Assembly: GCA_905234195.1 (NCBI GenBank) | Contig: CAJOFR010000009.1 | Coordinates: forward strand, 62,001-126,000 | Direction of reading: 5' to 3' | From: an uncultured Selenomonadaceae bacterium | GTDB lineage: Bacteria; Bacillota; Negativicutes; Selenomonadales; Selenomonadaceae | Length of the DNA stretch: 64,000 nucleotides | In this document: piece after piece, positions 8,405 through 16,484 of the stretch | Numbering within the stretch: position 1 is the first letter of the stretch | Layout of the letters: each line of letters starts with the position of its first letter | Made by a program: the position numbers and the translations under genes | The notes under the pieces: generated by a model | Told to the model about the DNA's origin: nothing | Database searches by the model: none | What the model saw: only the letters and a program-made list of their open reading frames with translations

Positions 8405-10138
8405 TTATGTAGTTTCAAGTTTTCCAAACTGAATGTGATAGAGGTTGCTGTAGAGTCCGCCGCGCTCCAAAAGTTCGTGGTGAGTGCCGTGCTCGCAAAT
8501 TTTTCCCTTGTCGACAACAAAAATCTGATCCGCGTCAAAAATCGTGCTGAGTCTGTGAGCGATAACAAAGCTCGTCCGCCCGACCATGAGTTCGTCGAGT
8601 GCCGCCTGGACAATTTTTTCGCTCTCGGTATCAAGCGCGCTGGTTGCCTCGTCCAAAATTAAAATCTGCGGGTTCTTCAGCATTGCGCGGGCGATTGCCA
8701 TGCGCTGACGTTGTCCGCCGCTAAGATTTAATCCGCGTTCGCCGATTTTCGTTTGATAGCCCTGCGGCAAGTCCAAAATAAAATCATGGGCGTTGGCAGC
8801 CTGCGCCGCCGCGATAACTTCTTCGTCCGTCGCGTCCAGCCGACCGTAGCGAATATTTTCCATGACGGTCGTCGAAAACAGAAGCGTCTCCTGCGGAACA
8901 ATTCCGATTTGTTCACGAAGAGAATTTAAAGTCACGTCGCGAATGTCGTAGCCGTCGATTTTAATTGCGCCGCCTTGCACGTCGTAGAATCTCGGAATTA
9001 AATTTGCGATTGTAGATTTCCCCGCGCCGCTCGGACCGACGAACGCGATCATTTGCCCGGGGTGCACGTCGAAGCTGACATTTTCCAGCGCGTTGTGTTT
9101 ATCGTCGTAGGAAAAAGTTATGTTCTCCGCAGTGACTTGCCCGCGAACTTTAGGCAAGGTGACCGCGCCGATTTTATCGGTGACAGTTTCTTTCATATCG
9201 AGCACGGAAAAAATTCTGTCAATAGCCGCCATTGCCTGCTGCATCCTGCCATAAATTCGCGAAAGTCTTTTGACGGGATTGGCAAGGTTGACGGCGTAGG
9301 TGAGGAAGGCGACGAGCGCGCCGGCGGACATGATTCCGTTGACGACTTCATAGCCGCCGAACCACACGATTAAAGTTACAGCCAACGCCGCCAAAAATTC
9401 AACGGTCGGCGTGAGCAAACTCGTCAGCTGAACATTTTTCATCACGGCGCGAAAATTTAAATTGTTCTCGACTTGAAAGCGTTTAATCTCGTAGTCTTCA
9501 CGCACAAAAGATTTCACGACGCGCACCGAAGAAATACTTTCCTGCAACAGCGCGGTAATGTCCGCCATTTTTTCTTGAATCAGAGTGCCCGCGCGTTTTA
9601 TTTTGCGCCCGAAAATTCTCATGGCGTAGCCGACCATAGGCACGGTGATTAAAGTCAGCAAAGTTAATTTCCAATCGATATACAGCATTAAAACGATAGA
9701 GCCGATTAAAATTGCGGCTTCGGTAAAAAGTTCGATAAGGTTATCGACGAGCGCGGCTTGGATTGCGGCGACGTCGTTCGTGACGTAGCTCATTGTTTCG
9801 CCGGTTTGGTGCTTGTCGAAGTAAGCCATAGGCATGCGCTGAAATTTTCGGAACATGACTTCGCGGACGTCAACAACGACGCGCTGCCCGATATAAGAAA
9901 CTAAATATGATTGCCAATAATAGAAAAATCCGCGAATAGCGAAAACCACGACGATACTCACCGAAATGACATTCAGCATCGCCATATCGCGTTCGGCAAG
10001 GACTTTGTCAATCATGTCTTTGATAATCCACGGCAGGTACAAATTTGCGCCCGACGCGACGATTATGCAGATTATCGCAAGCCCCAGCCGCCCCAGATAG
10101 GGTTTGATATAATTTAAAAGTCGACGATAATTTTTCAT
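8405..10138 (-). CDS. msbA: Lipid A export-type ABC transporter (MsbA-like)
   Basis: Homodimeric ABC exporter of 577 aa, MsbA family: six transmembrane helices (about 15-310), then the ATPase with Walker A GPSGAGKST, signature LSGGQRQR, Walker B ILILDEATSALD and VIAHRLST. It probably flips the lipid A core across the inner membrane, consistent with its place downstream of lpxB. The start ATG follows the stop of the small upstream ORF by one base, so translation is probably coupled. Drug or peptide export is an alternative because MsbA-like proteins overlap multidrug exporters in sequence; the gene context favours lipid A. Confidence 0.82.
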   Translation of the reverse strand: MKNYRRLLNYIKPYLGRLGLAIICIIVASGANLYLPWIIKDMIDKVLAERDMAMLNVISVSIVVVFAIRGFFYYWQSYLVSYIGQRVVVDVREVMFRKFQRMPMAYFDKHQTGETMSYVTNDVAAIQAALVDNLIELFTEAAILIGSIVLMLYIDWKLTLLTLITVPMVGYAMRIFGRKIKRAGTLIQEKMADITALLQESISSVRVVKSFVREDYEIKRFQVENNLNFRAVMKNVQLTSLLTPTVEFLAALAVTLIVWFGGYEVVNGIMSAGALVAFLTYAVNLANPVKRLSRIYGRMQQAMAAIDRIFSVLDMKETVTDKIGAVTLPKVRGQVTAENITFSYDDKHNALENVSFDVHPGQMIAFVGPSGAGKSTIANLIPRFYDVQGGAIKIDGYDIRDVTLNSLREQIGIVPQETLLFSTTVMENIRYGRLDATDEEVIAAAQAANAHDFILDLPQGYQTKIGERGLNLSGGQRQRMAIARAMLKNPQILILDEATSALDTESEKIVQAALDELMVGRTSFVIAHRLSTIFDADQIFVVDKGKICEHGTHHELLERGGLYSNLYHIQFGKLETT

Positions 10139-10139
10139 G

Positions 10140-10361
10140 TCAAATATTTTCTAAGTAAAATTCTTTCAACTCCATATCATTTGCTTCCAACTCATTCTGA
10201 ATAATCTCAATGATTTTTTCGTAAGCAAACTTACGTCCTTGATAAAATTCTTCGTTTGGATTTTCGGCGGCGTCTTTCATTGCGTCATTTGCATTATCTA
10301 AAATTAATGCGATAATATATTTTATGGCTGCGCCGGATAACACTTCAGTTTCTTCCGTCAT
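10140..10361 (-). CDS. Small hypothetical protein (paralogue of upstream neighbour)
   Basis: Acidic helical protein of 73 aa with no recognised function. A longer frame starts at 10397, but GGAGGG lies 7 bases before the ATG at 10361 (MTEETEV), which I take as the start. The core FYQGRKFAYEKIIEIIQNEL matches FNAGRKLAYYEVLDTINNRL of the gene just upstream, so the two are diverged tandem duplicates. It has no signal peptide or membrane segment. It is co-transcribed between lpxB and msbA, one base from msbA, which says nothing sure about function. Confidence 0.7.
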   Translation of the reverse strand: MTEETEVLSGAAIKYIIALILDNANDAMKDAAENPNEEFYQGRKFAYEKIIEIIQNELEANDMELKEFYLENI

Positions 10362-10372
10362 GAAAAACCCTC

Positions 10373-10603
10373 CTAAAACATCAGTTTTTGCTCCCAATCT
10401 GCGTCGTAGCCATAATCTTTTTCATCTCTGTTGTAAACGGCAAGGCGATTGTTTATCGTGTCGAGAACTTCATAATAGGCAAGCTTTCTTCCCGCATTAA
10501 ATTCACAATTATTTTTTTTGTTATCACCAACGGCAATATCGGCATCTTTAACTATTTGAGAAACCATATGCCTGAAAAATTTTTCAGTAATTTCTCCCTT
10601 CAA
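10373..10603 (-). CDS. Small hypothetical protein (paralogue of downstream neighbour)
   Basis: Protein of 76 aa with the GRKLAYYEVLDTINNRL core shared with the following gene. The start is a TTG at 10603 that overlaps the stop of the preceding reading frame in a TTGA arrangement, with GAGAGG 9 bases upstream. The same TTGA overlap links lpxB to the first small ORF, which supports this start. No domain is recognised; it is predicted helical and soluble. Confidence 0.65.
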   Translation of the reverse strand: MKGEITEKFFRHMVSQIVKDADIAVGDNKKNNCEFNAGRKLAYYEVLDTINNRLAVYNRDEKDYGYDADWEQKLMF

Positions 10604-10868
10604 AATTTTTCGCCTCTCTTCCGTAATTCTTCTTCACGATTTCGGATTGACTCCTCTGCGTTTTTTATTTCTTTAGCCAATGCTTTATATCGCCCTGCCT
10701 CTTAAGTTCGGGTTGCGCATTCCAACCCGGATAAAAAAGTGTCGGGTTTGCGATTTTCGCCTTATGTATTTCGACAACTTTTTTTAAGCTGCGAATCCCT
10801 TTACGCAACGCATTTGCCGTTTGATTTTTTATGGCATCTTCTGAAAAAAGTTGCAGGTTTATCGTCAA
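10600..10868 (-). pseudogene. Small ORF with apparent single-base frameshift
   Basis: The TTG at 10868 (GGAGGTG upstream, TTGA overlap with the lpxB stop) opens a frame reading MTINLQLF and then a NPTLFYPGWN segment, which stops after DIKHWLKK at 10665. In the frame one base back, the same strand continues without a gap as AKEIKNAEESIRNREEELRKRG and stops at 10600, again in a TTGA overlap with the next gene. Adding one G in the TGGCT near 10677 would join them as DIKHWAKEIKNAEES. This looks like a recent frameshift, a sequencing error or a programmed shift. From memory the joined pattern resembles short proteins found near phage or toxin genes; function is unknown. Confidence 0.6.
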
Positions 10869-12001
10869 GAAATTTCACCTCCGGCGACTTCGAGAATTTT
10901 TTTCGCGACACGTGACGCCGCGCCCGGTTCTCCAAGTTTCGCGCAGGAAGTTTTTAAATCGGCGACAACTTTTTCACGATTTTTTTCGCCGCAATAAAGT
11001 TTTGAAATTTCCTCGACAATTTTTTCTGCAGTTACTTCGTCCTGCAAAAGTTCCGGCTGAATTTTTTTGCCCATTAAAATATTCGGCAGACTGAAGTTAT
11101 CGATTTTGACGAGCATTTTCCCGATAAAATAATTCAGCCGCGCCATTTTGTACAGCACGACGCACGGCAGCCCCAACAACGCCGCCTCCATGACGACCGT
11201 GCCCGAAGTTGCCATCGCCGCGTCGGCAATGTGCATTAAATCGTAGCGTTGGCTTTTCGTTAAAGTCACGTCCACTTTTGCGGCGGAAATCATTTGTCGG
11301 ATTTTTGATTCGTCCACGTTATCGGCGAGCGGCAAAAAAAATCTTGCGGGCTTTTGCGCCGACAAAATTTTCACCGCGTCCAACATTGCCGGCAAAATTA
11401 ATTTTATTTCCTGTCGGCGGCTGCCCGGCAACAAAAGTATGACGTGCTCCGATTCTCTGACGCCGAAATAATCTCGCGCTTCGGTTACAGAAAAACCCGG
11501 CTTGACTGTATCGACGAGCGGGTTTCCGAAGAAAGAAATTTTTGCGCCCGCCGCCTCGTAAACCGGCAACTCAAAAGGAAATATCGCGATAAATTCATCG
11601 GCGATTTTCGCGCAGTCCGCCGCCCTGCCTTTTCGCCACGCCCACGCTGAAGGCGGAATATACGACAAAATTTTAACGCCGAATTTTTTTACACGACTCG
11701 CCAGCCGCCAATTAAAATCCGGATAATCAATCAAAACAAGCAAGTCCGGTTTTTCCTCGCGAATAATTTCCGTCAGTTCGTCCAGCAATTTAAAAATTCT
11801 GCGGAGATTTTTCACGACCTCGACGACGCCCATTACGTTATAATCTTTGTAGTCGCGGACGAGACGTACGCCCGCCGCGCTCATTTTTTCGCCGCCGAAG
11901 CCGAAAAGCTCGGTTGAAGGCGACAATTTTTTTATTTCGCGAGCTAAACTTGCGCCGTGAATATCCCCCGACACCTCGCCTGCAGACAACATTATTTTCA
12001 A
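10865..12001 (-). CDS. lpxB: Lipid-A-disaccharide synthase
   Basis: GT19 glycosyltransferase that joins UDP-2,3-diacylglucosamine and lipid X to form the lipid A disaccharide at the inner membrane. The N-terminus KIMLSAGEVSGDIHG is the LpxB signature; SYIPPSAWAWRKGRA and the C-terminal ATSGTVVMEAALLGLPCVVLY and LPNILMGK segments are also diagnostic. A longer frame opens at 12016, but GGAGG lies 7 bases before the TTG at 12001, giving a 378 aa protein that begins at the usual place. It is downstream of lpxI and the STAS/kinase gene, and its stop overlaps the start of the next small ORF. Confidence 0.95.
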   Translation of the reverse strand: MKIMLSAGEVSGDIHGASLAREIKKLSPSTELFGFGGEKMSAAGVRLVRDYKDYNVMGVVEVVKNLRRIFKLLDELTEIIREEKPDLLVLIDYPDFNWRLASRVKKFGVKILSYIPPSAWAWRKGRAADCAKIADEFIAIFPFELPVYEAAGAKISFFGNPLVDTVKPGFSVTEARDYFGVRESEHVILLLPGSRRQEIKLILPAMLDAVKILSAQKPARFFLPLADNVDESKIRQMISAAKVDVTLTKSQRYDLMHIADAAMATSGTVVMEAALLGLPCVVLYKMARLNYFIGKMLVKIDNFSLPNILMGKKIQPELLQDEVTAEKIVEEISKLYCGEKNREKVVADLKTSCAKLGEPGAASRVAKKILEVAGGEIS

Positions 12002-12028
12002 AACTTCCGCCTCCAAACAAATTCCAAA

Positions 12029-13165
12029 CTAAAAGTCTATCGGCTCAATCTTCCTGCCAATATACGAAAGCAAAGCCTTTTTTTCAAAGTCACGGACGTC
12101 TTGCGGCACATTTACTTTCAATGTGGCATTCAAAAGTGTTATCAAGGCGTAAGGTTCAAGTTCGCGTTCGTAGTGCTCGATAATTTTTTCGTCCTTCGTA
12201 TTGAAATAAGTCTGTGCAAAAAATTTCCAGATTGCGCCGGAAATTTTTTTCGGTCCCGCATCTTCGATATTGTGTTTTTCGCGCAAATGATAGAAAAAAT
12301 AAATCCACGAGACGTCAAAAATCGGATGCCCACTGCCAATTTCGCCCATGTCAATCATGACGAACTGTCCGTCCTTCAAAAGAACATTGCACAGATTTAA
12401 ATCGCCGTGAGAAAAATTTTTGCATTCAGGAACGGCCTCCAGAGCCCTCCGCACAAGATCGCGCTCCTCCGCGCTGTAAATTTTCACCTTTTCCGCTTGA
12501 GAAATTCTCTGCTGTTTAAAGCTGGGCGCGTCAATTTCGATACGGTGTTGCTCCTTCACGAACTCGGCAAACCTGCGCGAATACTCCTCCATATTTTCCG
12601 GGTCGTCAAGAATAGTTTGCTCAAGGGTTTTCGCGTCAATCATCTCGTAGACAATCCCGAAACTTTCTCCGCATTTTACGACGTCATAAGAAATTGCCGT
12701 GCTCAATCCTTTCAGGAAGGCATCTTGACTTTTTTCGCGCTCCTTTTGCACATCTTCAAGCGTCCAGTTTTCTCTATAGACCTTCAAAATATTTTCTTTG
12801 TCGAGTCTGTAGACGATGCCCGAAGTTCCTCGCCCAAGTTTTGCAAGCCCGTCGACGGAAATTTTTCTGAACGCCCTTTGCACGTCTAAAATTTTCGTCA
12901 TTGCCGTCATTTCAAAGATATCGTAGACGGCGGGAGTGACTTCGCGGATTTTCATTTTGTCCTTGAAAATTTTGGCGAACCTTAGAAAAATCCTAAGCCC
13001 CGCGCTGGAAACGTAATTTATTTTCGACAAATCAAAAACTATTTCGTCCGCCGTGCACTGCCCTGAGATTTTTTCAACCTGCGCGCTAAAATTTTCAGCG
13101 TTATCGCCGTCGATTCTTCCTTCCGGAAAAAAAATCAGCGTGTTGTTTTTAAACGTATGCTCCAT
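12029..13165 (-). CDS. STAS domain fused to an aminoglycoside/choline-kinase-like phosphotransferase
   Basis: Two-domain protein of 378 aa. Residues 1-100 are a STAS (anti-anti-sigma) domain with the phosphorylatable-site motif VSSAGLRIFL (53-62). Residues 108-378 are a protein-kinase-like fold of the APH/choline kinase group (TIGR02172-like): Gly-rich loop LGRGTSGIVYRL, catalytic loop HGDLNLCNVLL and metal motif MIDMGE. It lies 6 bases after lpxI and before lpxB in the lipid A operon. The kinase may act on a lipid, sugar or small molecule of envelope synthesis, with the STAS part as a switch read by the RsbW-like kinase elsewhere in the window; both are inference. Confidence 0.8.
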   Translation of the reverse strand: MEHTFKNNTLIFFPEGRIDGDNAENFSAQVEKISGQCTADEIVFDLSKINYVSSAGLRIFLRFAKIFKDKMKIREVTPAVYDIFEMTAMTKILDVQRAFRKISVDGLAKLGRGTSGIVYRLDKENILKVYRENWTLEDVQKEREKSQDAFLKGLSTAISYDVVKCGESFGIVYEMIDAKTLEQTILDDPENMEEYSRRFAEFVKEQHRIEIDAPSFKQQRISQAEKVKIYSAEERDLVRRALEAVPECKNFSHGDLNLCNVLLKDGQFVMIDMGEIGSGHPIFDVSWIYFFYHLREKHNIEDAGPKKISGAIWKFFAQTYFNTKDEKIIEHYERELEPYALITLLNATLKVNVPQDVRDFEKKALLSYIGRKIEPIDF

Positions 13166-13171
13166 AAAATT

Positions 13172-13975
13172 TCACATTGCGACAATCGCAATCCCTTTCT
13201 CGTCAGCAAAAGCAACGGTATTTTCCCTATCAACAAGCAAAGTTTTATCAGCCTCAATGGCAAGCGCGGTTGCTCCCACTTCCGCCATAACTTCGACAGT
13301 CCTGCGCCCGACGGTCGGCACGTCGAAACGATTATCCTGTTTCGGCTTAGAAACTTTCGTGACGACTGCGCCGCCATTTGCCAGTTTGCCGCCGCGTCTT
13401 ATGCATTCGTCAGTTCCCTCTATAGCTTCGAGAGCCATGACCGCGCGGCTTTTCACGACGACAGTTTGACCGACGTCGAGGCGACCGAGCTCCTTAGCGA
13501 TCATGAAACCAAATTCCATATCTTGACGTTCGGACGAAGAGGGGACGCGGCTTGAAATTTGTCCGCGACGCGGCATTAATTTACGAATAAGTGCAGTTTG
13601 GTCGAAAGCCTGAAAGCCCGACTTCGCCAACTCTCTGACGAATCTCATCATGATTGTATCGTCACTGCGATCCGGCAAGGAAGTAATAAGCTGCAACATT
13701 CTGGAATCGGGTTGAACTTTTCCGTTGAACAATAATTCCTTTGTGACCTTTCCAATCATGGTAACCTTTTGAACTTGTTTTTCTTTAAGGTAGCCGAGTA
13801 TCGCGTCGAGGTGAGCGACGCTGATTGATTTAAAATCTGTTGAGAACTCTGCAATTTGAGAATCAGTTTCCGGCAAGAGTCCGACTGCGTAAACTTCGTA
13901 GCCGAGTTGAGCGGCCGCCCTTGCGCACTCTACCGGTAATTTTCCTTCTCCTGCCAACAGTCCCAATCTTTCCAT
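13172..13975 (-). CDS. lpxI: UDP-2,3-diacylglucosamine pyrophosphatase LpxI
   Basis: DUF1009 family enzyme that hydrolyses UDP-2,3-diacylglucosamine to lipid X, the LpxH alternative used in many non-enteric diderms. It shows MERLGLLAGEGKLPVECA at the start, GKVTKELLF, the acidic LPDRSDDTIM segment and the C-terminal KPKQDNRFDVPTVGRRTVE and LLVDRENTVAFAD regions. GGAGGT lies 7 bases before the ATG at 13975; the frame extends upstream to 14107 into lpxA but without a ribosome site. The length (267 aa) fits the family. It sits between lpxA and lpxB, as expected for lipid A synthesis. Confidence 0.93.
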   Translation of the reverse strand: MERLGLLAGEGKLPVECARAAAQLGYEVYAVGLLPETDSQIAEFSTDFKSISVAHLDAILGYLKEKQVQKVTMIGKVTKELLFNGKVQPDSRMLQLITSLPDRSDDTIMMRFVRELAKSGFQAFDQTALIRKLMPRRGQISSRVPSSSERQDMEFGFMIAKELGRLDVGQTVVVKSRAVMALEAIEGTDECIRRGGKLANGGAVVTKVSKPKQDNRFDVPTVGRRTVEVMAEVGATALAIEADKTLLVDRENTVAFADEKGIAIVAM

Positions 13976-14063
13976 TAAAAATACCTCCATTTTAGTTTTC
14001 AGGGACAAGGGATAAGGGTTAAGATTTTCTTTTCTCTTAAAACTTACCACTTTCCCCTTGCCA

Positions 14064-14879
14064 CTAGTCAATGTCACGGCGTTCACGACAAATACCGCGC
14101 TCCGCATTCCTTAAGAACCTCAAAAAATGCTCAATCTCTTCGCAAGAATCAACTTCTTGTTCGATTACGGCGATAGCCTCCGCCAAACTCAAGCCCGAAC
14201 GATACAAAATTTTATAAGCTTTTTTAATCAGGCGGCGCGATTCCAGCGGAACACCTGCGCGCGAAATTCCAACGTTATTCAAGCCGACAGCCCTTGCGGG
14301 GTGCCCGTCAACAGTGGTGTAGGGGACAACATCTTGAACAAGTTTACTCATGCCGCCGACCATAGCATTGCGCCCGATTTTAACGAACTGATGAACGCCC
14401 GCCATTCCGCCGATAACGACGCGGTCTTCAACAGTCGCATGCCCCGCACAGCTTGCCAAATTCGACATGATAACATGGTTGCCCAAAACGCAATTATGAG
14501 CCACGTGAATATAAGCCATTAAAAGACAATCACTGCCGACACGAGTTTCATTGCCCTCGCCGGTCGCGCGGTGGATTGTCGCGCCTTCACGGACAACAGT
14601 CCTATCGCCGATAAAGGTATAGCTGCGCTCGCCTTTGAATTTTAGATCTTGTGGAATTTCGCCGACGGAGGCGAACTGAAAAATTCTGCAGTCCTTGCCT
14701 ATTGTCGTCCACTTTGCAATAACCGCATGTGGACCGATATTTGAGCCGTCGCCGATTTCGACTTCATCGCCAATCACGCAGTACGGACCAATCGTGACAT
14801 TTTTGCCGATTCTTGCACTCGGCGAAACAACCGCGCTTGCGTGAATGAACGATTCATCTCTATTTTCCGGTTTTGTCAT
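14064..14879 (-). CDS. lpxA: Acyl-ACP--UDP-N-acetylglucosamine O-acyltransferase
   Basis: First lipid A pathway enzyme, 271 aa. Left-handed beta-helix hexapeptide repeats (IHASAVVSPSARIGKNVTIG onward) run to about residue 190, followed by the helical C-terminal domain (LNNVGISRAGVPLESRRLIK). The catalytic His lies in the MAYIHVAHNCVLGNHVIM segment. The TAG stop lies inside a degenerate CCCTAA-type intergenic repeat (13999-14070), and the last residues (RDID) are coded by that repeat. It is forty bases downstream of fabZ and 88 bases before lpxI. Confidence 0.95.
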   Translation of the reverse strand: MTKPENRDESFIHASAVVSPSARIGKNVTIGPYCVIGDEVEIGDGSNIGPHAVIAKWTTIGKDCRIFQFASVGEIPQDLKFKGERSYTFIGDRTVVREGATIHRATGEGNETRVGSDCLLMAYIHVAHNCVLGNHVIMSNLASCAGHATVEDRVVIGGMAGVHQFVKIGRNAMVGGMSKLVQDVVPYTTVDGHPARAVGLNNVGISRAGVPLESRRLIKKAYKILYRSGLSLAEAIAVIEQEVDSCEEIEHFLRFLRNAERGICRERRDID

Positions 14880-14919
14880 TTTCTCCTGACTCCCGTTTCA
14901 TGGAAATAAAATTTATCCT

Positions 14920-15363
14920 TCATTTAATTGCCTCGCTGTGTTTCAAAGCAAATTTAAAATCAGCCGCCGCGACAAGTTGGTCTGCAACATAGCCGTCGGA
15001 GTGAAGTACGCCGAAATCGCCGCGAACTTTTACAATTTCCGCTTTGGTAATCAAGGTATCGCCGGGCACGATAGGTTTTTTAAATTTTATGTTATCCATT
15101 CCGCCGAACAGCGCGATTTTTCCGCGATGTTCTTCGGGATAAAGCATGGCAACGCCGCCGACTTGCGCCATTGCTTCGAGCACGAGGACGCCCGGCATAA
15201 TCGGGCAGCCGGGAAAATGTCCGGCGAACTGCGGCTCGTTCATTGTGATATTTTTCAGACCGGTTGCCGATTTAAACGGGGCGATTTCCAAAATTCTGTC
15301 CACAAGGAGCATAGGCGGACGATGCGGCAAAATTTTCATAATCTCTTCAATCTCAAGTACCAT
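14920..15363 (-). CDS. fabZ: 3-hydroxyacyl-ACP dehydratase FabZ
   Basis: Hot-dog-fold dehydratase of 147 aa that removes water from (3R)-hydroxyacyl-ACP, competing with LpxA for the same substrate pool. The N-terminus IMKILPHRPPMLLVDRILE and catalytic HFPGCPIMPGVLVLEAMAQ (His and Glu) are canonical. AGAGGAGAG precedes the ATG. It sits between lpxC and lpxA, the usual diderm arrangement that couples fatty acid and lipid A synthesis. Confidence 0.96.
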   Translation of the reverse strand: MVLEIEEIMKILPHRPPMLLVDRILEIAPFKSATGLKNITMNEPQFAGHFPGCPIMPGVLVLEAMAQVGGVAMLYPEEHRGKIALFGGMDNIKFKKPIVPGDTLITKAEIVKVRGDFGVLHSDGYVADQLVAAADFKFALKHSEAIK

Positions 15364-15421
15364 AATTTCTCTCCTCTTGCATTTGGTAATTTTATTTAAG
15401 AAATTTTTTAATCCCTAATCT

Positions 15422-16252
15422 CTAGAAAAAGTCTGCGTAAATTTTTTTGGCAAGACGTGAATTGAGGGCATGACCGGACGCCGCCGCGATTATGTGGCAC
15501 TGCAAAAAACCGGCAAGCCTTAAATCTCCAATGACGTCTAAAATTTTATGACGGACGAGCTCATCTTTGTAACGCAGTTCGTTCAGCCAACCTTCGTCGT
15601 TGTAGACGATAACATTTTCGATAGTTCCGCCGCGCCCCAAGCCCATTGCGCGGAGGGCATCAATTTCTTTTTCGTAAGCGATAGTGCGCGCAGGAGCAAT
15701 TTCTTTTCGGTAAATCTCTTCGGTTATCTCAAAATCTTCGTACTGCACGCCGATAAGCGGGTGGGGATTAATCGAAGTGAAACTGACTCGAAAACCGTCG
15801 TAGGGCAGGGCGATAATAAATTTCTTGCCGCCGTCTTCGTCGACGCGATAAATTTTTTCCGGCTTAATCTCGTGACGATTTGCCGACTGCTCAAAAATTC
15901 CCGCCGACTTTATCATTTCAAAAAAGCCGATTGAATTTCCGTCCAACACCGGCGGCTCTTCGGCAGTCAATTCAATTTCGCAATTATCTATTCCGCAGAC
16001 GCTAAGCGCGCTCATAAGGTGTTCGACGGTGAAAACTTTCGCGCCGTTTTCTTCAAGTGTCGTCGCCCTTAAAGTTGAAGTGACATTGTTCGCCGTCGCG
16101 TGAATTTTCGGCTTGTCGTCCAGATCTGTCCTCACGAAAATTATTCCCGTGTCAATTTCGGCGGGCTTAATTTTCATTTGCACTTCAACGCCGGAGTGCA
16201 GACCTATTCCGATTTTTTCAACCGGACTTTTCAAAGTTCTCTGTCTCTGCAA
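15422..16252 (-). CDS. lpxC: UDP-3-O-acyl-N-acetylglucosamine deacetylase
   Basis: Zinc deacetylase, the committed step of lipid A synthesis. Zinc ligands and catalytic residues appear in VEHLMSAL, HKILDVIGDL and the SGHALN motif near the C-terminus; the start LKSPVEKIGIGLHSG is typical. Longer frames begin at 16315 or the ATG at 16285, but that ATG is part of a TATAATG -10 element. AAGGGGAG lies 7 bases before the TTG at 16252, so I start there (276 aa). The stop TAG comes from a short CCCTAATCTCTAG repeat. First gene of the roughly 15 kb envelope operon. Confidence 0.94.
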   Translation of the reverse strand: MQRQRTLKSPVEKIGIGLHSGVEVQMKIKPAEIDTGIIFVRTDLDDKPKIHATANNVTSTLRATTLEENGAKVFTVEHLMSALSVCGIDNCEIELTAEEPPVLDGNSIGFFEMIKSAGIFEQSANRHEIKPEKIYRVDEDGGKKFIIALPYDGFRVSFTSINPHPLIGVQYEDFEITEEIYRKEIAPARTIAYEKEIDALRAMGLGRGGTIENVIVYNDEGWLNELRYKDELVRHKILDVIGDLRLAGFLQCHIIAAASGHALNSRLAKKIYADFF

Positions 16253-16283
16253 AATTCCGCTCCCCTTCAAAAAATTTTCGTAC

Positions 16284-16292
16284 ATTATATCA
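16284..16292 (-). promoter_or_regulatory. Extended -10 promoter of the lpxC operon
   Basis: On the minus strand TGATATAAT is an extended -10 element (TATAAT at 16289-16284). No good -35 is found at 17 bases, as is usual for extended -10 promoters. Transcription would start near 16277, giving a leader of about 25 bases before the TTG start of lpxC. Confidence 0.55.
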
Positions 16293-16395
16293 TTATTTGT
16301 TCGCAACGTCGACAATTTTTAAAAAATTATCGCGCAGTTTATTCGAGAAAAATTTTTTTCGCCTCGTAATAATTCGCAAAAAATTAATAACCTAA

Positions 16396-16424
16396 TTGAC
16401 AGAAAAATTTTGTCAAGGTAAAAT
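16396..16424 (+). promoter_or_regulatory. Sigma-A promoter of pssA with overlapping dyad
   Basis: TTGACA (16396-16401), a 17-base spacer and TAAAAT (16419-16424) form a near-consensus promoter reading towards pssA. The -35 is also one arm of a perfect inverted repeat, TTGACA-N9-TGTCAA (16396-16416). The other arm gives a TTGACA on the opposite strand facing lpxC, though with a poor -10. A shared operator is possible. Confidence 0.65.
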
Positions 16425-16484
16425 ATTTGCCGTGAAATAAATTGTTCCTCTAAAATTTTTAATGAACGCTCGGAGATTTTTACG

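Noticed and set aside
15422..15425. lpxC truncated by the repeat
   Set aside because: All catalytic motifs and the usual length are present; the repeat only supplies the stop.
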